Source: Oceanicola sp. 502str15
GTDB taxonomy: Bacteria; Pseudomonadota; Alphaproteobacteria; Rhodobacterales; Rhodobacteraceae
Assembly (NCBI RefSeq): GCF_024105635.1
Contig: NZ_WYDQ01000001.1
Coordinates: forward strand, 310,001 to 374,000
Reading direction: 5' to 3'
DNA: 64,000 bases
Shown here piece after piece: positions 17,762 through 25,357 of this stretch. The position numbers and the translations under genes were made by a program. The stretch's first letter is position 1, and each line of letters starts with the position of its first letter. Below the pieces are notes generated by a model. It was not told the DNA's origin and did no database searches. It saw nothing but the letters and a program-made list of their open reading frames with translations.

Positions 17762-18093
17762 CACATCTCTTTCACAAGCTGGCGTGGGTGCGATGGCACC
17801 GGCCTGGCCAGCCTGGCAGGCTTACCGTCCTTCGCGGCGGTCCGGATCGGCGCAGCCGAAGCGCTCTCGGCCGCGCCGCCCCCCGCGTAGAGAAGCCGCA
17901 GATGCGCCGCAGAGACGCCATCGGCCTTCATCACGAGACGCACCAGCGGATCGGCCAGCATTTCGTCAAGGAACAGGTCGTTAAACGCCCTGCCGGTCAG
18001 CGTGTCGCGGGCGCGGGCACGGTCAACCTCCGCAGGCGACACCGTGAACGGTGGCGAAATGATCGCTTCGGAATTGGTGGTCAGATCTTGCAT
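17761..18093 (-). CDS. Hypothetical protein, 110 aa
   Basis: Not recognised as a named family. Residues ~20-70 look folded (DTLTGRAFNDLFLDEMLADP, LVRLVMKADGVSAAHLRLLY); the C-terminal third is Ala/Pro/Lys rich. A strong ribosome site (GGGGAGGA, 8 bases) precedes ATG 18093. Translationally coupled to the zinc-ribbon gene downstream, which suggests a joint function. The conserved-looking middle argues that it is real. Confidence 0.65.
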   Translation of the reverse strand: MQDLTTNSEAIISPPFTVSPAEVDRARARDTLTGRAFNDLFLDEMLADPLVRLVMKADGVSAAHLRLLYAGGGAAESASAAPIRTAAKDGKPARLARPVPSHPRQLVKEM

Positions 18094-18169
18094 TGGCGTG
18101 GTCCTCCCCGGTGATGTCGCCGTTGGTCCGCGCCCCCTTCGGGAATGGGGCGCGTCCTCGGCTCGAAGC

Positions 18170-18308
18170 TCAAGATGTCTTGGATTTCGCAGGCCCTTCC
18201 TTGCCCGTGGTCTCGGTCGCCTTCTCCTTGGCAGGGGTCTTCGCGGCCTCTGCGGGCTTCGGCTTCATTGCGGCCGCAGCGCGGTCCGTCAGGTCCTTGA
18301 AAGACATG
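18170..18308 (-). pseudogene. Lys/Ala-rich 45-aa mini-gene with an apparent one-base frameshift
   Basis: Reading the minus strand from codon 4 to a TGA at 18170-18172 gives a typical small basic protein (KDLTDRAAAAMKPKPAEAAK, then TPAKEKATETTGKEGPAKSK). The frame has no start codon. Four A residues at 18300-18303 are the cause: with three, ATG at 18308 (AAGGA nine bases upstream) would read MSFKDL in frame. It may be a sequencing/assembly error in a homopolymer, a recent mutation, or a recoding site. The protein family itself I do not recognise. Confidence 0.5.
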
Positions 18309-18439
18309 TCAGTGATCCTTTGATTGGCCGGCGCCGGCTCCTCGTCCATGTCGGACCGGGATGCCTGGCAGCGGTATTGAATATATGGGGACGCAGGGCC
18401 CGCTTTACGATGGGCCGTCGAGAGGGAAGGGGCGGTCGG

Positions 18440-19246
18440 TCAGGTCATTTCATCGGTCCAGACTTCGAAACCGGTCAAGGTGCTCTCCCCGAAGGTCTGG
18501 GTCAGAGGGACATCGGCGGCATCGCGGCCCCGCGCGATCAGAAGTCTCGCGAACCGGGGCTTGTTGTTGCGTGGGTCGAACATGTGCCATTCGCCTGCGA
18601 GAAACACCTCCATCCAGGCGGCAAAGTCTCCGGGCGGATGCGGAAGCGGTTCGCCGATGTCGCTGAGGTATCCGGTGCAGTAGCGGGCCGGAATGTTCAT
18701 GCATCGACACAGCGCAATGGCGAGATGGGCGAAATCACGGCAGACACCCTTCCCCTCGGCCAAAGTCTGCGATGCGGTGCGCGTCGCATTTGCCTGCATG
18801 TAGTCGAACTGCACATGCCCGTGGACGAAGTCGCAGATCGCCTGAACGCGGGACCATCCGGGTTGGGTGCCTGCGAAGCGCTCCCAAGCTTCTTCCGACA
18901 GCAGGTCGGTATCGCAGTACCGGCTGCCCTGCAAAAACACGAGCGTTTCGAATGGCAGATCCTGAACCGCGTGCTGCTGCGCGCCCGGAAATGCCGGGTC
19001 GGGCGCGCCGGTGTCCTGAAAGATGCCATCCGTCGACAGGCAGAAGTCGCCCGCCGGCGCCACGAGGCGGGTGCACCAGTTGCCGAAGCCGTCCCGGTAG
19101 CTTTCGAGCGGCACGCTGGGCGAGGTCACGAGATGGTCGGCGCGCTCCAGAACGCTGAAACACGAGTAATGGACGTTCAGCAATGCGATCAGCGGCGTGG
19201 GTTTCGGAAAGCGGTATTGCAAACGGCACCCGATGCTGACGCGCAT
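18440..19246 (-). CDS. Transglutaminase-like family protein
   Basis: About 268 aa, cytosolic (no signal). A beta-rich N-terminal region (residues 1-150) is followed by a transglutaminase-like core with the nucleophile region GKGVCRDFAHLAIALCR and YCTGYLSDIGE. The second part, DFAAWMEVFLAGEWHMFDPR, has Ala where papain-like transglutaminases carry the catalytic His, so the dyad may be altered or the His supplied elsewhere; related bacterial proteins seem to tolerate this position, but I cannot check. Such proteins are suspected peptidases. I chose ATG 19246; an upstream TTG at 19288 is possible. Confidence 0.8.
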   Translation of the reverse strand: MRVSIGCRLQYRFPKPTPLIALLNVHYSCFSVLERADHLVTSPSVPLESYRDGFGNWCTRLVAPAGDFCLSTDGIFQDTGAPDPAFPGAQQHAVQDLPFETLVFLQGSRYCDTDLLSEEAWERFAGTQPGWSRVQAICDFVHGHVQFDYMQANATRTASQTLAEGKGVCRDFAHLAIALCRCMNIPARYCTGYLSDIGEPLPHPPGDFAAWMEVFLAGEWHMFDPRNNKPRFARLLIARGRDAADVPLTQTFGESTLTGFEVWTDEMT

Positions 19247-19277
19247 GGCCGAAATGCCCCGATGAGAAGGGCTCAGG

Positions 19278-20060
19278 TTACTGTCCAAGGGTGCATACTC
19301 CCTGCGAAATCTGGAAACTGCGGTCGCAGCGCCAACGGTTGCCGGATCGGTCGAGATGGGCGTTCAGGGGCAGGTCTATGGGGGTACATGCGCCGCTCAG
19401 CAGCTCGTATCCCCGCTCACAGCTCCAGCCCGGCCCATAGGACTCCTGATCGAGGTAGGCGTTGGCCGGCAAGACAATGGCGTTGCACTGGTCGTCGACC
19501 TCGACGAAGCCTCTCTCGCAGGCCCAAGCGGCGCCGTAGGTTGCGTTGGTCAGGTAGGCATTCGGGGGCACGACAATCGGCAGGCATCTCCCTGCAACGG
19601 CCGCATAGCCGCGATCACAGGTCCATCCTGTGCCCGATGTGCTCTCCGTCAGATAGGCGTGCTCGGGCAGGTCGATGGACACGCAAGTATCGCGCTCCTG
19701 CCGGTAACCGCGTTCGCATTGCCAATCGTAGCCGGAAGACTTGAGGAAGGCGTTTTCGGGAATCGCGATGGGGTCGCAGGTTCTTCCGCCGACCTCCTCA
19801 TATCCGCGGCCGCATTCCCAACCCGTCCCGTAGGTGCGCCCGGTCGGGTAGGCATTGGCGGGGATGACGAGGGCGAGGCATTCGGCGCCCTCCAGTCGGT
19901 AACCGGCGCTGCAATTCCAGCCGCTTCCATAGCTACGTGGCTGGGGGTTTTCCGGCATCGCGCCGATGGCCTCCTGCGCAAGGGCGGGGGAGGCGAGGGA
20001 CGCGACCACGAAGGCCATGGCGATCATGCCCGCGATCAGGCTCGCCAGAGGGCGCCTCAT
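19278..20060 (-). CDS. Secreted protein of seven ~34-aa two-cysteine repeats
   Basis: 260 aa. A signal peptide (MRRPLASLIAGMIAMAFVVA through SPALAQ) precedes seven tandem repeats. Each has the consensus YGxGWxCxRGYxxxxxxCxPIxLPxNAYL, with two Cys per repeat; the seventh is truncated after its second Cys. The pattern suggests a disulfide-stabilised rod of small modules exported to the periplasm or outside. Start ATG 20060 has AAGGAG upstream; the frame is open to 20252, but the signal peptide marks the true N-terminus. Function unknown. Lies just upstream of the transglutaminase gene on the same strand. Confidence 0.75.
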   Translation of the reverse strand: MRRPLASLIAGMIAMAFVVASLASPALAQEAIGAMPENPQPRSYGSGWNCSAGYRLEGAECLALVIPANAYPTGRTYGTGWECGRGYEEVGGRTCDPIAIPENAFLKSSGYDWQCERGYRQERDTCVSIDLPEHAYLTESTSGTGWTCDRGYAAVAGRCLPIVVPPNAYLTNATYGAAWACERGFVEVDDQCNAIVLPANAYLDQESYGPGWSCERGYELLSGACTPIDLPLNAHLDRSGNRWRCDRSFQISQGVCTLGQ

Positions 20061-20248
20061 CGCCGCTTGCTCCTTGGCAGACCAGAGTCCGCTGGTTGCC
20101 ACGCGGCCGCGCGATCGTCCGAGCGTGAGCGTGCCGGTCAGCCGGCGCGCGGGCGCGGTGCCCCCGACGGCCGGCCTGGATGGCATGCCCTCGTTCTCGG
20201 CCGCCTGAATTGCGAAATCCTGGGGAGCTGCCGAATGGGTGCTAACGG

Positions 20249-20452
20249 TCATTGCGGTGCCAACTCGTGCAAGGCGGCAGCGGCAAGGGCATGTCCCGCC
20301 TGGTGGTTGCCGCCGGGGTGTTTGCCATCGACCTGCATCTTCCAGATTCCGCCCCTGTCGCGCGGCTCGACCCCGCGGGGCTGCCTTGGCCGGATCATCG
20401 AGGTTACTTGTCCCCCACTGTTTTTCGGTTGCGTATCTTGCTTGACGGTCAT
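20249..20452 (-). CDS. Hypothetical small protein, 67 aa
   Basis: Weakly supported. The ATG at 20452 has an excellent ribosome site (AAGGAG six bases upstream), and the stop overlaps another in-frame ATG of the next reading frame (ATGA). The product is Pro/Gln/Gly rich at first, then WKMQVDGKHPGGNHQAGHAL. No family recognised and no membrane segment. The following 269 bases up to 20721 contain no convincing gene. Confidence 0.4.
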   Translation of the reverse strand: MTVKQDTQPKNSGGQVTSMIRPRQPRGVEPRDRGGIWKMQVDGKHPGGNHQAGHALAAAALHELAPQ

Positions 20453-20721
20453 TTCCGGCTCCTTCGCCTTGGGCGCGGGCGCGTCTCCGAGGAGCCTCAC
20501 GGCGCGCATGATGTGTTTCGAATGGGTATCGGTCTGGCGCTGGCCCTGTTCGCGTCGGGGCAATGCGCCCGGCACCACGAAACGGCCTTGCCGGTGAACG
20601 AGATGCGGCGCGCTACGGTCCGTTCGGGCCATAGGATCTGAAACCCCGGGCGCACGATTTTTCGCCTCTGTCCCGGCCAGCACCGCACTTCGCAGCATGA
20701 TGGTGAAGTGCCCCGGCCCGA

Positions 20722-21066
20722 TCAGAGGTCGAGTTCCGCGAGACAGGCCTGCGCGATGTCGCGGTTCGGGGCTTCGGTTCCGGGCATGGTCGACCAGCCC
20801 GCCTCCATGAGCGCGTCGCGCCGCTGGTATGTCGAGGCGGCGCGGATCGTTTCAAGCTTGTCGGCCCGTGCCGGGTCGGAGCGCGCCATGTCGAGGCAGA
20901 CGGGCACCATGGAAGCGACTACGTTGTCACGCGACATCGCCATCGCCCTGTCGTTCGAGGTGGCGCCGGTCACCCAGCCGCCCCAAGTGAAGCCAACCAC
21001 GCCGACAAGAACGGCGCCGATCACGGCGCCATAGAGGCCGGGCTTGAGCCATTCGGGAGTATTCAT
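20722..21066 (-). CDS. Hypothetical single-pass membrane protein, 114 aa
   Basis: One N-terminal transmembrane helix (residues ~10-35, LYGAVIGAVLVGVVGFTWGG) is followed by a soluble helical domain (SRDNVVASMVPVCLDMARSD, then KLETIRAASTYQRRDALMEA). This recalls an uncharacterised family I associate with Rhizobiales and Rhodobacterales; no role is known to me. Overlaps the preceding gene's stop by 4 bp (ATGA), so the pair is translationally coupled. Confidence 0.7.
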   Translation of the reverse strand: MNTPEWLKPGLYGAVIGAVLVGVVGFTWGGWVTGATSNDRAMAMSRDNVVASMVPVCLDMARSDPARADKLETIRAASTYQRRDALMEAGWSTMPGTEAPNRDIAQACLAELDL

Positions 21067-21377
21067 GTTGTGTCCTCCTGCGGAGAAGGCGCCGCATCGC
21101 CATGTTTGTTCGCTTCGGTCGCGTCCGCGTCCCGGTGCAGCGCCTTGGTGAGGTCGCCCTCGGTTGTCGCCCGCAGCTCACGCCGCCCTGCTTGGGCGCC
21201 CTTGCCCCGGACCTTCAGATAGGTCGCCGTCCGCCTGTAGGCCTCGAAGCTCAGGCCCTGCAGAAGCTCTTCTTCGACAAGAACCTCGTAGTCGCCGGCA
21301 GGCAGTTCGCCGGTGTATCCTGGCAGCGTGAACGGGTTCGAAAACGTCACCGTCGAAGTGCTCGACCGCATGTTCAT
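21063..21377 (-). CDS. Hypothetical protein, ~104 aa
   Basis: The conserved-looking core is TVTFSNPFTLPGYTGELPAG, DYEVLVEEELLQGLSFEAYR and RTATYLKVRG, with a charged C-terminal tail. Proteins with this core occur in Rhizobiales next to the small membrane protein seen here; I know of no function. Start ATG 21377 has GGAG seven bases upstream; a second ATG follows two codons later. Coupled to the membrane protein gene. Confidence 0.7.
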   Translation of the reverse strand: MNMRSSTSTVTFSNPFTLPGYTGELPAGDYEVLVEEELLQGLSFEAYRRTATYLKVRGKGAQAGRRELRATTEGDLTKALHRDADATEANKHGDAAPSPQEDTT

Positions 21378-21648
21378 CTCTGGTCTCCACGATGTTGGCA
21401 GATCCGACGCGCAGCCCTGCAGGGGCCCCCGGATCGCGGGCCTGGCAGGTTGAACGATTTCTTCTGTTCTACGCCCGGATCGTGCGGTCCGTGCTGACAC
21501 AGGTTAGTCCCGCCCGCCGCGCCGATTTCTGCCTTCACCGGAGCCATCGGCAGCACTGACCTGTGTAAGGGCGCCGGGGCGGACGGGCCTGTAGACTGCG
21601 GGAAAGCGGGACAATTGGCGTTCCCGCAACATAGGAATGGAAACCAGC

Positions 21649-22074
21649 ATGACCGACTCCCCTGTTCTCAACCCGCACCCGCGCGAATTCGAGCGGTTTC
21701 TGTATGCCTCGGTCGGCGAAGACCGGAACGGATACATCGTCACGGTCCTCTCCGCCCTCGCGCGGCTCGGCCTCGACCCTTGGAATGAAACCGCCGACCT
21801 CGTTAGCCTCGGGCGCGACGGCGCGCGGGCGCGATTGGGGGCACTGCTTGCCCGGTTTCGCGACGTCCCCGAGCTCGCCAGCGATCACGGGAGGATCGCC
21901 CGGCACCTGAGCCAGCTCCTTCCCGAAAGCCGCCCCTCGGGCAGCCTCAAGCGCGCCGTAACAACCGCCGCAGAAGGCAGCCCGGGGAAAAGCGCGGCGA
22001 TCCTGCCGGTGCTCGGGATCCTCTTCGTGCTGTTCCAGATCTTCATGGTGGGCGGGTCGGGGTCCGGCGAATGA
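21649..22074 (+). CDS. Hypothetical protein with C-terminal membrane helix, 141 aa
   Basis: The soluble part (residues 1-95) has REFERFLYASVGEDRNGYIV and TVLSALARLGLDPWNETADL; a single hydrophobic segment ILPVLGILFVLFQIFMV at the end suggests a tail anchor. Unknown function; similar proteins occur in Rhizobiales. ATG 21649 (MTDSPVLN) is favoured over ATG 21637, which would overlap its own ribosome site. The stop overlaps the next gene (ATGA). Confidence 0.68.
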   Translation: MTDSPVLNPHPREFERFLYASVGEDRNGYIVTVLSALARLGLDPWNETADLVSLGRDGARARLGALLARFRDVPELASDHGRIARHLSQLLPESRPSGSLKRAVTTAAEGSPGKSAAILPVLGILFVLFQIFMVGGSGSGE

Positions 22075-22484
22075 CAGGATCAACCGCAACCGCGAAGAGA
22101 CCGGCACATGCAGCCCACACATCCGGCACCCTGTCTACTCACGAACAGGGCGTGCTCTGGGACATGGAGCAGCACTTCTGGACCAACGGCGCCGACAATG
22201 TGCGCGACACCACAGCGGCCAACGCCGTCATGATCTTCCCCCATCCGCCCGGCATCCTGCAGGGGGACCAGATCTGGACCCACCTACGGGACCGGACGGG
22301 CTGGCGCAGCGTCGTCATGTCCGAACGGCGCGTCACCCGCTGTGGCGATATCACGTTTCTCACCTACCGGGCTTCGGCGGACAAAACCGACCTGCCTACC
22401 TACAAGGCCCTCTGCGCCTCGAGCTATCTGAAGGATGACGACAAATGGCTTCGGATGTCCCATCAGCAAACCGCTGTGACGTGA
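22071..22484 (+). CDS. NTF2-like/DUF4440-type small protein
   Basis: 137 aa. From residue ~25 the layout resembles SnoaL/DUF4440-like proteins: EQGVLWDMEQHFWTNGADNV, VMIFPHPPGILQGDQIWTHL, then alternating strands ending FLTYRASADK and WLRMSHQQTAV. A cone-shaped fold that binds small ligands is likely; substrate and activity are not predictable. Coupled to the upstream tail-anchored protein. Confidence 0.65.
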   Translation: MTGSTATAKRPAHAAHTSGTLSTHEQGVLWDMEQHFWTNGADNVRDTTAANAVMIFPHPPGILQGDQIWTHLRDRTGWRSVVMSERRVTRCGDITFLTYRASADKTDLPTYKALCASSYLKDDDKWLRMSHQQTAVT

Positions 22485-22617
22485 GGCGCAGAGGCGATCG
22501 CCCCACAGGAGCCGCCGGGACTGATCTGGGGCAGTGCGGCGACACACGCCCTCGCGCATGCTCCCTCGTCGGATGTGATACCCGGGGTCGCCTGCCGCGC
22601 AACGGAGGGCGGCCCTT

Positions 22618-23352
22618 TCACGTCAGCAGTGGCCCGGTCTGGTCCAGATATGCGGGATCGAACTCGGCAAGCTCCACCAGTCCGGCGTGGTCGTGAAAGG
22701 TCACGTGGCCGTCCCGGAAAGTCACCAGCCCCCTCTCGCGCAGCTGTCGCAGAACGCGGTTCACATGAACGGCGCTCAGCCCAAGGGTATCGGCGAGGTG
22801 GTACTGCGTCAGCGGGCAGTCGAATCCGTCCTTGCTGCCGATGCCGACCAGCGAAAGCCTCGCACCCAGCTCCAGCAGAAAATGCGCCATGCGGGCGTCC
22901 GCATCTCTCCGGCCGATCCCGACGAGATGTTCCACCACCATCGCTTCATCCCGAGAGGCCGCCCAGAGGATGGCGGTCGCGAGGCGCGGTGTCTGGGCGA
23001 AGGCGTTGAGCAGGTCGCTGGTCAGCACTTCGGCGGCTTCGATGTCCACGATGGGCTCGAAGCTGTGGTCCGAAGCGCGCAGGAGAACACTCCGCAGCCC
23101 GAGAAAATCCCCAGGCACCTGGAAATCCACGATTTGCCGCGTTCCGTCGGCCTGCAGCTTGTAGGAGCAGACCCACCCCGACGAGAGAATATAGGCCGCC
23201 CGCGCCGACTGGCCCTGATGCACCATATCGCGCCCCGCGACGAAGAAGCGGCGACGCTGGTGCAGGTGCTCAAGCACGGCCAGCTCATCATCGGACAGGG
23301 CGACGAAGGCCGAGAGCTTGCGGGTGAGGGGGCTTTGATCGACGGATGTCAT
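22618..23352 (-). CDS. Crp/Fnr-family transcriptional regulator
   Basis: 244 aa. Cyclic-nucleotide-binding-like N-domain (residues ~25-140, SARAAYILSSGWVCSYKLQA, DFQVPGDFLGL), a dimerisation helix, and a C-terminal HTH (LTQYHLADTLGLSAVHVNRV followed by LRQLRERGLVTFRDG). There is no N-terminal Cys cluster, so it is not an iron-sulfur Fnr. This FixK/Crp-like subgroup usually responds to stress or redox cues. Start ATG 23352 follows family length. It is divergent from the 78-aa gene at 23503. Confidence 0.88.
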   Translation of the reverse strand: MTSVDQSPLTRKLSAFVALSDDELAVLEHLHQRRRFFVAGRDMVHQGQSARAAYILSSGWVCSYKLQADGTRQIVDFQVPGDFLGLRSVLLRASDHSFEPIVDIEAAEVLTSDLLNAFAQTPRLATAILWAASRDEAMVVEHLVGIGRRDADARMAHFLLELGARLSLVGIGSKDGFDCPLTQYHLADTLGLSAVHVNRVLRQLRERGLVTFRDGHVTFHDHAGLVELAEFDPAYLDQTGPLLT

Positions 23353-23427
23353 GCGGCCTCGCGGTGTGTCGCGCCCCGAAAAGCGGAAAGCGGTACGGAC
23401 ACTGCTCTGGATCAGTCCAGCATAGAC

Positions 23428-23445
23428 CACTTCCTGCGAGAAGTG
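23428..23445. promoter_or_regulatory. Inverted repeat in the divergent promoter of the Crp/Fnr regulator
   Basis: CACTTC and GAAGTG, 6-bp perfect arms separated by 6 bases, in the 150-bp gap between the regulator and the divergent small gene. A second inverted repeat, CTGGA/TCCAG with a 4-base spacer, lies at 23407-23420. Neither matches the classical TTGAT-N4-ATCAA Fnr box. Candidate autoregulatory operator by position only. Confidence 0.3.
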
Positions 23446-23502
23446 CGGATCCATCTGAGCCTCACCCTACACCGGTTCATGACGCCAAGGAAGGAACCAC
23501 GG

Positions 23503-23739
23503 ATGTCCACCGCAAGCGAACATGCAGGCCAGGCGGCCCTGTCGATCTGCGAGGCGCTCCTGCTTGCCTTGCACGATCGCGGGGTGCTGCCGGAGCACGA
23601 GATCGTGGGGGTTCTGCGCGACGCCGCGGCGTCTCATCAGAATGCCGTCGGCACGGACCTCGAAATGGCCGAGCACAGATCCATCGCGGAGATGATCAAC
23701 GCGATCATCGCAGGCGGGACCTCCGTTCGGCGGTTGTGA
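23503..23739 (+). CDS. Hypothetical helical protein, 78 aa
   Basis: Likely all-helical and cytosolic: EHAGQAALSICEALLLALHD, RGVLPEHEIVGVLRDAAASH, MAEHRSIAEMINAIIAGG. No named family recognised. ATG 23503 is preceded by a purine-rich AAGGAAGGA. The next 230 bases to 23972 hold no gene that I can support. Confidence 0.6.
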   Translation: MSTASEHAGQAALSICEALLLALHDRGVLPEHEIVGVLRDAAASHQNAVGTDLEMAEHRSIAEMINAIIAGGTSVRRL

Positions 23740-23972
23740 GGCAGCGCGATTGGTTGGTGGCGGTTTTTGCTCCGTGATTGCTTGTTTCTTGTGGCGAGGG
23801 GAGGCATCCATGCCCCTTGTCGCTTCGGGTCGTCTCGCCCGCCTTCGAGCAAGCCCATCGCGGAGTAATTTCGATGCCTTCGCAAAATCGCACAGCTTCA
23901 AACTGGAAACCGGCGGCAACTTCACGGCCGCGCAGGCGCACCGGTGATTTCTCGGCGCACGTCCCGCGCCGG

Positions 23973-25184
23973 TCAATACGCCGTCAGGCCCGCGTTGGCG
24001 TTCAACAGGAATTGCGAGAAGATCGGGGCGCTGGCGGCGCCGATGCCTCGGGCGGTTTCACCGATGCTGCCGGCCTCGATCCTGGGTTCGATCAGGCCTC
24101 GCGTGTCCTGGTTGACCAAGTAGCGTCGCACCCGGTTGACGAGGTCCGTCCGGACTTCCGCCGGAAAGGCGCCGTCGATGACGATGGCTTCGAAGTCGAT
24201 GACCGAGCACACCGACAGCGCGGCCTTGGCGAGTTCCTGCGCCGTCTGGGCCATCCACGGGTCGACGTAGCGCGACAGCATGCTCCAGTCCTGCGGTTTC
24301 TGCCAAAGCAGCTTCGGGTCCACCCCGGCCTCCACCAGCCGGCCCTCCAGCAGGTGGATTGAGGCCACGTCGATCAGTTGCAGGCTCTCGCCCTGCGGGC
24401 CCGTCGTTCGCATCGAGCCCAGCGCCCCGGCATTGCCTTGGTTGCCCTCGAAGACGGTGTTGTTCAGCACCACCCCGCCCCCGATGAAGGAGCTCACGAA
24501 AACGAAGGCATAGTCGCGAAACTCCTTGCCGCGCCCGTAGAGATGTTCGGCGTGGCATGCGGCGGTGCCATCGTTCAGCATGAAGACCGGCAGATCGCTG
24601 AACCGGGCGACCTCCTTGGTGAAGTCGATGTCCTTCCAAGAACGAAACCGCTCCGCGGTGTGACCGACGAGGTCGTGCCACTTCCACAGCTCGAAGGGGG
24701 CGGCGATGCCGATGCCGCAGAGACGTCCGCGTTCTTCGGACGAGAGCTGCTCGACGAAGGTGGCCAGCCCGCGCTCGAGCAGGCTGAAGACGGCCTCGGG
24801 AAAGGGATAGTCGTAGTGCTCCTGGATCTGGTGGCGCACGACCCCGTCGAAGCCGGTGAGCACAAGGTCGGCGCTGCGCCGGCCAACCTTGAAGCCGACC
24901 GAAAGCACGCCGTCGGGGTTGAGCCGCATCGGGATCGAGGGCTTGCCCACCTTGCCGCGGCTCGGGTCGCCGCGCATCACGATGCCGTCCGCCTCGAGCC
25001 GACGCAGGATGATCGAGATGGTCTGTGGAGACAGGTTCACGAGGCGCGCAATATCGCTGCCAGCCATGGCTCCGCGCCGCTGAAGGACCGACAGTACAAG
25101 GCGTTCGTTGTAGTTGCGAACGCCCGACTGGTTGACCCCGCCGCTCAGCCCCTTGATCTCACTGCCATCCATCGGCTTGGCCAT
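23973..25184 (-). CDS. ROK-family transcriptional repressor, FrcR-like
   Basis: About 403 aa. Winged-helix N-domain (residues ~15-85: RNYNERLVLSVLQRRGAMAG, SDIARLVNLSPQTISIILRR, ADGIVMRGDPSRGKVGKPSI) fused to a ROK sugar-kinase-like domain with a divergent phosphate region (VFVSSFIGGGVVLNN, GNAGALGSM). It likely binds a sugar ligand and represses. It is divergent from an FrcBCAK-type operon, the arrangement known for frcR in Sinorhizobium. ATG 25184 (MAKPMDG) gives the usual N-terminus; an in-frame ATG at 25217 is possible. Confidence 0.88.
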   Translation of the reverse strand: MAKPMDGSEIKGLSGGVNQSGVRNYNERLVLSVLQRRGAMAGSDIARLVNLSPQTISIILRRLEADGIVMRGDPSRGKVGKPSIPMRLNPDGVLSVGFKVGRRSADLVLTGFDGVVRHQIQEHYDYPFPEAVFSLLERGLATFVEQLSSEERGRLCGIGIAAPFELWKWHDLVGHTAERFRSWKDIDFTKEVARFSDLPVFMLNDGTAACHAEHLYGRGKEFRDYAFVFVSSFIGGGVVLNNTVFEGNQGNAGALGSMRTTGPQGESLQLIDVASIHLLEGRLVEAGVDPKLLWQKPQDWSMLSRYVDPWMAQTAQELAKAALSVCSVIDFEAIVIDGAFPAEVRTDLVNRVRRYLVNQDTRGLIEPRIEAGSIGETARGIGAASAPIFSQFLLNANAGLTAY

Positions 25185-25226
25185 ACGAAAATTCCCGCCC
25201 CAAAGGAAGTAGGCCATCCGTCCGTT

Positions 25227-25243
25227 AATAAATCAAGTTTATT
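25227..25243. promoter_or_regulatory. Operator candidate for the ROK repressor
   Basis: Perfect 6-bp arms AATAAA and TTTATT around TCAAG, in a very AT-rich patch between the divergent ROK gene and the sugar-binding-protein gene. ROK repressors bind AT-rich palindromes with TTT/AAA arms. It sits immediately upstream of a TTGACA hexamer (25250-25255), so binding would block the operon promoter. Confidence 0.55.
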
Positions 25244-25249
25244 TATTTA

Positions 25250-25278
25250 TTGACAGGGTGAACGGAATCACGCTTTTT
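25250..25278 (+). promoter_or_regulatory. Probable promoter of the frcBCAK-type operon
   Basis: A consensus -35 hexamer TTGACA at 25250-25255 is followed after 17 bases by a poor -10 (CTTTTT, 25273-25278). The coding start is 80 bases further on. The -35 is convincing, the -10 is not; activation could be involved. Confidence 0.4.
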
Positions 25279-25357
25279 ACGGTGCAACCCCGGGCGTCAT
25301 CCGTCGGGGGCGGATCAATGGGAGATCCACACTGCAACGATTCCCAGGGAGGAAATC

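Noticed and set aside
18002..19744. 580-codon plus-strand frame
   Set aside because: Runs antisense through the transglutaminase-like and Cys-repeat genes, which have clear motifs and codon use on the minus strand.
20453..20721. Minus-strand upstream extension of the 67-aa gene (to 20698) as a longer protein
   Set aside because: Composition is Arg/Pro-rich without motif, and the strong ribosome site sits at 20452.
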